This document shows, in pieces, positions 52,556 through 56,000 of a stretch of DNA of 56,000 bases (position 1 is its first letter; every line of letters starts with the position of its first letter). Below the pieces are notes generated by a model that had not been told where the DNA came from, did not search any database, and saw only the letters and a list, made by a program, of their open reading frames with translations. Source of the stretch: Bdellovibrionales bacterium. GTDB taxonomy: Bacteria > Bdellovibrionota > Bdellovibrionia > Bdellovibrionales > JAGQZY01. The position numbers were made by a program, and so were the translations under genes. The stretch is from positions 1-56,000 of the forward strand of contig JAIEOS010000137.1 of assembly GCA_019750295.1 (NCBI GenBank), given 5' to 3'.

Positions 52556-52993
52556 TTATCTTGTCGTTAAATAAACGCCGAAGAATGTAACCGCTGTCCC
52601 AATCAGCCGCATCGGTGTTGGGTCCTTCTCTTCAACAAGATAGTCCCAAACATTGCTCGCCACCAGTTGAGCACCGACACAAAAAACAAACGCCTGGAGA
52701 GCTCCTATTTGCCCAATGGCTGTCGCGATGGAAGCAACTAGTAAAAAGCCAAACAAACCCGAAAGGAGCCACCAACCGCGCATATCACTCACAGCACCTT
52801 GAATGCGATAAGAGGCAGGAACAAGTTCCGGCTTAAGATATACAAAAGCATAGAGCAAAAGATTAAACACAACAAAGATGACGCCATTAAACAGCAAAGC
52901 TGAAGAAAACCCCCACGACTGAGCAATCAATCGATTAATCCCCGCCTGAAGAACCCCAAACACCCCCGCCAAAACCGCAAGCCCCACCGCCAT
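52556..52993 (-). CDS. DMT-superfamily (DUF606/YdcZ-like) membrane protein
   Basis: 145 residues and about five membrane helices, with the DUF606 pattern LAVLAGVFGVLQAGINRLIAQSWGFSSALLFNGVIF near the N-terminus and a second similar part (WWLLSGLFGFLLVASIATAIGQIGALQAFVF, YLTTR at the end). ATG 52993 has GAGGGG upstream and begins the first helix; an in-frame start at 53080 adds a hydrophobic but poorly placed extension. The transported substrate is unknown. It sits in front of the inverted-repeat element. Confidence 0.82.
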   Translation of the reverse strand: MAVGLAVLAGVFGVLQAGINRLIAQSWGFSSALLFNGVIFVVFNLLLYAFVYLKPELVPASYRIQGAVSDMRGWWLLSGLFGFLLVASIATAIGQIGALQAFVFCVGAQLVASNVWDYLVEEKDPTPMRLIGTAVTFFGVYLTTR

Positions 52994-53143
52994 GATAATT
53001 CCCCTCTCATATTCAGGATACCGGATACCTAATAACAAAAACCAAGATACCCGATAAAAAAACAATCCAACAAAAAACAAATCTATCGATTAAAAACCCC
53101 CACCATCGCACCTCTACAAACGAACTCAAAAAGAGTGGTTGGT

Positions 53144-53249
53144 TTTTTTATTTGTGGTTGGGTTTCCGCGGACGCTCGCACGCGAGTTCCGCTTCCCGCG
53201 GCTGTTTGAGCGGGAGAGTGTCCGAGGAAACCCAACCACAAATAAAAAA
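53144..53249. repeat. 106-bp inverted-repeat element next to the porin terminator
   Basis: Two arms of 30 bases (53144-53173 and 53220-53249) are inverted copies matching at 29 of 30 positions. The 46-base core contains two smaller hairpins (CTCGC/GCGAG and CCCGC/GCGGG), so the whole could fold as a three-way junction in RNA or a cruciform in DNA. The right arm includes the T-run that belongs to the porin terminator. It is not coding in any plausible frame. Confidence 0.85.
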
Positions 53250-53267
53250 GGCGTTCCGAAGAACGCC
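53243..53267 (-). terminator. intrinsic terminator of the porin gene
   Basis: GGCGTTC and GAACGCC pair around a four-base loop (TTCG on the minus strand, an extra-stable tetraloop), followed on the minus strand by six T. It lies about 29 bases past the porin stop. The other side is also T-rich, so it may work in both directions. Confidence 0.9.
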
Positions 53268-53295
53268 CTCTTTTGTTTTCCAATCTCGCGAGAAA

Positions 53296-54423
53296 TTAGA
53301 AGCGGTAGCTTACACCGACGCCATAGCTAGACAATTTGTCATCAGCAGCGCCGTTATCGTCGTTGAATATTGCTTTATCAGAGGAGTGAGAAGCGTACTC
53401 AAGCTTAACTGATGCATTCTGGTCAAAGTTGTACCAACCTGTCACAGTGATAGAGTTAACTTTGTTGTCAACGCTAGCAGCTCCGAAAGCCATACCATCT
53501 TTGTCATCAAGCATTTCGTAGCGAGCGCCAATGCCCCACATTTCCATTTTGTAACCAGCATAAAGAGCCATAGAGCTGATTTCAGTTTCAGTTCCACCAG
53601 TTGTAGGCTCCATAGACTTGTTCACATATTGGAAAGCAACATCGAGCATGTTGTTGAAGCTGTAAGAAACGATACCGTTCATAGTCTGAGTAGATTGCTC
53701 AGTCGCAGCGATTGCGAAACCAGTTCCACCATCATGACCAGATAAGTAGTTCAACTTAACTTTGAGGCCTTCAATGGGAGTCACACCAACAGACGCACCA
53801 AGGTGCTTGTTGCTGTTTTCATCAGCGTCAATGTTTGCCGTCGTATTTACAGCGTAAACACCGAAATCAAACATGTTCATCGCGTAGTTTACGTTTAGAC
53901 CAGTCATGTACCAAGGCATAGTGAAGTTGAATGCATGGCCATGAGTGTAGTTCATGTTCTCAGAGTAGTTGTAAGTTTCGTATCCTAAGAAAGATTCGAA
54001 TTTACCAACTCGAGCAGAGAAACCAGAATCACCAAATTTATGAGCTAAGTATGCATTCGTCAGATTCAACGTGCTCTTAATGTCGCCGTTAGAATCGAGC
54101 GAGCTATTGATGCGATCAAATACTCGTCCAAAACCAAGACCCATAACGATCGTGGTATCGCCCATACCTTTTTCAAGGTTGAGTTCAGCCATATCGACAG
54201 AGAAGTCTCCAGAGTTAGATGCAGAAGCGTTACCAGAAGCTGCACCTAAACCGATAGCTCCGGTACCGAAACCAGGCTGAGCTGTAGAGGATGCATTGTT
54301 TTTTGCGCTTGTGTGGAAAGCTGAAGCGGCGAAGTCTCCAGAAAGTTTAAATCCGTCAGTTTCTGCAACCGCAGTGGCTGACAAAGCTAATGTACTGAGT
54401 GCGACGACGAGTTTGTTTATCAT
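53296..54423 (-). CDS. outer-membrane beta-barrel porin
   Basis: 375 residues: a signal peptide (MINKLVVALSTLALSATAVA, then ETDGF), then alternating beta-strand pattern rich in Gly, Asn, Ser and aromatic residues to a C-terminal YGVGVSYRF, the terminal-Phe signal for the barrel-assembly machinery. The strand pattern (KVKLNYLSGH, MALYAGYKMEMWGIGARYEML, SVKLEYASHSS) supports a general porin of 16 or so strands. AGGAGG precedes the ATG at 54423. A terminator-like hairpin lies in its leader at 54498-54527. Confidence 0.9.
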   Translation of the reverse strand: MINKLVVALSTLALSATAVAETDGFKLSGDFAASAFHTSAKNNASSTAQPGFGTGAIGLGAASGNASASNSGDFSVDMAELNLEKGMGDTTIVMGLGFGRVFDRINSSLDSNGDIKSTLNLTNAYLAHKFGDSGFSARVGKFESFLGYETYNYSENMNYTHGHAFNFTMPWYMTGLNVNYAMNMFDFGVYAVNTTANIDADENSNKHLGASVGVTPIEGLKVKLNYLSGHDGGTGFAIAATEQSTQTMNGIVSYSFNNMLDVAFQYVNKSMEPTTGGTETEISSMALYAGYKMEMWGIGARYEMLDDKDGMAFGAASVDNKVNSITVTGWYNFDQNASVKLEYASHSSDKAIFNDDNGAADDKLSSYGVGVSYRF

Positions 54424-54497
54424 GTTGTTCCTCCTAAAAGGGTTTGTTTTCTTGTTGCTTACCCCTACGGTCGCTCTAGTATGTAGTAATTTCAAGG

Positions 54498-54527
54498 AAA
54501 AAAAACAGCCGCTCGGTCGAGGCGACT
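54498..54527 (-). terminator. terminator-like hairpin upstream of the porin gene
   Basis: On the minus strand AGTCGC pairs with GCGGCT (one G-U) with a few inner pairs, followed by TG and eight T. It lies about 75 bases before the porin ATG, facing the porin. It could end a short upstream transcript or act as an attenuator in the porin leader. Confidence 0.5.
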
Positions 54528-54612
54528 CCTAAAATACTGTTCTTGCTTAAAAAACAATGAACTGATTCGGTCAGTGCACACTTTTTGGGCAAACACTGTC
54601 ATTTTGATATCG

Positions 54613-54624
54613 CCGTAGCTACGG
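54613..54624. promoter_or_regulatory. 12-bp palindrome between porin and 54700 gene
   Basis: CCGTAGCTACGG is a perfect palindrome in the divergent region between the porin gene and the gene at 54700. It is a candidate operator. No firm promoter is visible around it. Confidence 0.25.
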
Positions 54625-54699
54625 TTCCGTTGCTTTTTGACGACAGGTCCTAATGCAACAAGTTATGTCTTATTTTTTAGAATCACGTAGGCTGTGAAG

Positions 54700-55110
54700 A
54701 TGCGTTTTGTAATCGCCTTTTTATTGATAACCTCTGCCGCTGGACTTTTGGCGTATGAACATTTCAATTTAGAGTACTGGCGACTCAGTCCCGAGAAGCG
54801 CACCGAACTCATTTGGAAGCAAGAGTTCGATAAAATCATTCAACGCTATCCAGATCTGAGAAAGCCATTTTTACTCATCACCAACATAGAGATGACGACG
54901 ACAGATCAGCAATTTAAGGATTTGATCGACAAAACAAAACTTCCATTTCATAAAGCACAAAAGGGCAACTACACCTTAAAACTCCAATTCATGCCTTGGA
55001 TCGAAGATATGAAGTATGGATACCTGATCCAACATGAGCTCTATGAAACCGAAACCCAAAATAAGATCAAAGAGTTTAATCTGAATCTCCCTATAGGATA
55101 TCTCTGGTGA
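54700..55110 (+). CDS. exported or membrane-anchored protein, unknown
   Basis: 136 residues: an N-terminal hydrophobic helix (MRFVIAFLLITSAAGLLAYE) that may be a signal or an anchor, and a polar mature part with KQEFDKIIQRYPDLRKPFLLITNIEM and a beta-rich C-terminus. No family is recognised. The start is ATG 54700 or GTG 54694; no strong ribosome-binding site decides between them. The next gene starts at a GTG overlapping its stop (GTGA), so the two form an operon. Confidence 0.68.
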   Translation: MRFVIAFLLITSAAGLLAYEHFNLEYWRLSPEKRTELIWKQEFDKIIQRYPDLRKPFLLITNIEMTTTDQQFKDLIDKTKLPFHKAQKGNYTLKLQFMPWIEDMKYGYLIQHELYETETQNKIKEFNLNLPIGYLW

Positions 55111-55526
55111 GAAATGAAAAAGCGCTTCGCTTCTTAGTCTTTATTCTTGCGGCCTTTACAACCTTCGCACTCTTCGGCGGAGTCAGTGTTCCCCTTTCGC
55201 GGAAAGAAACGTTTAAAAATTGCCAACCCGATAGCATCAAATACGATGATTTTAAATATTGCTTCGGAGTTATACAATCGTCGTATTTTTTAACTTCGAA
55301 ATGCGATCTTGTAATTCTGCATTCTCAAGAAGATCCGATGACTGAAGGTCACGGCTATTTGATTCACTCCCCCTTTGATTGCCAAAGTTTAAACTTATCC
55401 ATGAACTACGATGTGGACTGGGATCAGAACGGCGTTAAGATAAAGCTCACACCCGTCGGAAAATTAGTATCTCATCCCGATCTCATTTTGGACATTCCCG
55501 CAGATCAATTTAGTAACGCTCGGTAA
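55107..55526 (+). CDS. exported protein, unknown
   Basis: 139 residues from a GTG at 55107 that overlaps the previous stop by four bases. An N-terminal hydrophobic helix (RFLVFILAAFTTFALFGG) is followed by a polar part with four Cys residues (KNCQPD, KYCFGV, SKCDLV, FDCQSL), which suggests a disulfide-bonded periplasmic or outer-membrane-facing domain. No family is recognised. It is the second gene of a two-gene row, directly before the rRNA operon end on the other strand. Confidence 0.65.
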   Translation: MRNEKALRFLVFILAAFTTFALFGGVSVPLSRKETFKNCQPDSIKYDDFKYCFGVIQSSYFLTSKCDLVILHSQEDPMTEGHGYLIHSPFDCQSLNLSMNYDVDWDQNGVKIKLTPVGKLVSHPDLILDIPADQFSNAR

Positions 55527-55612
55527 TTCAATATTTTCTAGATTTGAGAGAGAATAATCGTAGCCTTTTGAGATTCTTCGCTTTGCTCAGAATAACAGAG
55601 TTTTGATTTCGG

Positions 55613-55641
55613 CAAAAAAAAACCCGTAGTTTCCTACGGGT
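55613..55641 (-). terminator. intrinsic terminator of the rRNA operon
   Basis: ACCCGTAG and CTACGGGT form an eight-base-pair stem with a four-base loop, followed on the minus strand by nine T. It lies 12 bases past the 3' end of 5S rRNA. Confidence 0.93.
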
Positions 55642-55653
55642 CCAAAATAAAAA

Positions 55654-55769
55654 GCTGGCATCGTGCTACTCTCCCACAGCGTTGCCGCTGCACTACCATC
55701 GCCGCAGGCGGGCTTAACTTCTGAGTTCGGGATGGGATCAGGTGTGACTCCGCCGCTATTAACACCAGC
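55654..55769 (-). rRNA. rrf: 5S ribosomal RNA
   Basis: The minus strand reads GCTGGTG, then the 5S hallmarks CACACCTGATCCCATCCCG and GAACTCAGAAGTTAAGC, and ends with GATGCCAGC, whose end pairs with the start to close the molecule. The length of about 116 nt is normal. A terminator follows. The gene is the last of an rRNA operon. Confidence 0.96.
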
Positions 55770-55928
55770 AAACTTGCTAATTTTAAAAGCTTTGTAATAT
55801 TTTGAGTTCTTTTAAAAACTCAATAGAATTTAAGATAATTATATTTCTGTAATTTTAAAATTCTTTCTTAGAATTTTACGCCTTAACTTGAATTTGTTCT
55901 TGGCGATTTTCAGCTAGTTTCTTCAACT

Positions 55929-56000
55929 TAAAAAAGCCTCACGACTATTAGTAAGAATCAGCTGAACACATTTCTGTGCTTACACCTTTCTCCTATTAAC
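55929..56000 (-). rRNA. rrl: 23S ribosomal RNA, 3' end only
   Basis: The minus strand at the right edge reads GTTAATAGGAGAAAGGTGTAA, then CAGCTGATTCTTACTAATAG and CGTGAGGCTT, the usual 3' terminus of 23S rRNA. The exact 3' end is estimated. The rest of the gene lies outside the window. About 160 bases of spacer separate it from 5S. Confidence 0.88.

Noticed and set aside
53083-53283. 66-codon open frame across the inverted-repeat element
   Set aside because: It reads through two hairpins and the porin terminator; the sequence is explained by the palindrome.

Overview
The window looks like chromosomal DNA of a Gram-negative bacterium rich in two-component signalling. Outer-membrane proteins (PldA, a porin, an OmpA-domain lipoprotein) and many signal peptides are present. 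The moderate GC content, the number of hybrid histidine kinases and the poly-HAMP kinase suggest Bdellovibrionota or another former deltaproteobacterial group. That placement is inference; the 23S fragment at the right edge is too short for me to place it. No phage, integrase, IS element, tRNA or CRISPR array was recognised.

Layout. 1-6.5 kb: housekeeping and small secreted proteins (S1/winged-helix RNA-binding protein, phosphoesterase, Ohr, CapA-like protein) and a zinc alcohol dehydrogenase/SRPBCC operon. 6.6-17 kb: a minus-strand signalling operon with a 1857-residue poly-HAMP hybrid kinase, a second hybrid kinase, a winged-helix protein and two small DUF5985 membrane proteins, followed by a third hybrid kinase. 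17.3-17.6 kb: a decayed DUF924 gene. 17.9-30.8 kb: two M20 peptidases, a probable pseudokinase, a GAF kinase, an ABC-F ATPase, fused MsrB-MsrA, a scramblase-like/M48 pair and PldA. 30.8-40.2 kb: a stress and signalling cluster with GlsB, CsbD, DUF1328 and OmpA-type proteins, a sigma-54 activator, an Hpt protein, two more kinases and two single-domain receivers. 40.3-49.7 kb: Na/Pi transporter, a tightly overlapping radical SAM/ABC-F/thioesterase/GreB operon, Dps, GT17, GalE and Hsp20. 50-52 kb: queF-queD-queE for queuosine precursor synthesis. 52-55.5 kb: GNAT, DMT protein, porin and two small exported proteins. 55.6-56 kb: 5S rRNA and the 3' end of 23S rRNA on the minus strand.

Main hypothesis. 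The 31-40 kb region may be one sigma-54 phosphorelay. A REC-AAA-Fis activator (32333-33739) is followed by an Hpt protein and lies near a hybrid kinase and a CHASE3 kinase operon. Divergent from it, a consensus -24/-12 promoter (32213-32227) precedes a four-gene envelope-stress operon that ends in a terminator. A second -24/-12 match (37907-37921) precedes a possible 88-nt small RNA with a 5' hairpin, a C-rich single-stranded segment and an intrinsic terminator. A weaker match precedes the OmpA-CsbD operon. A sigma-54-driven sRNA next to its likely phosphorelay is the best candidate here for an undescribed system.

Other points are the 92-residue HAMP repeat array with an internal four-unit duplication, a 106-bp inverted-repeat element behind the porin terminator, and four convergent gene pairs that share one palindromic tetranucleotide as both stop codons.
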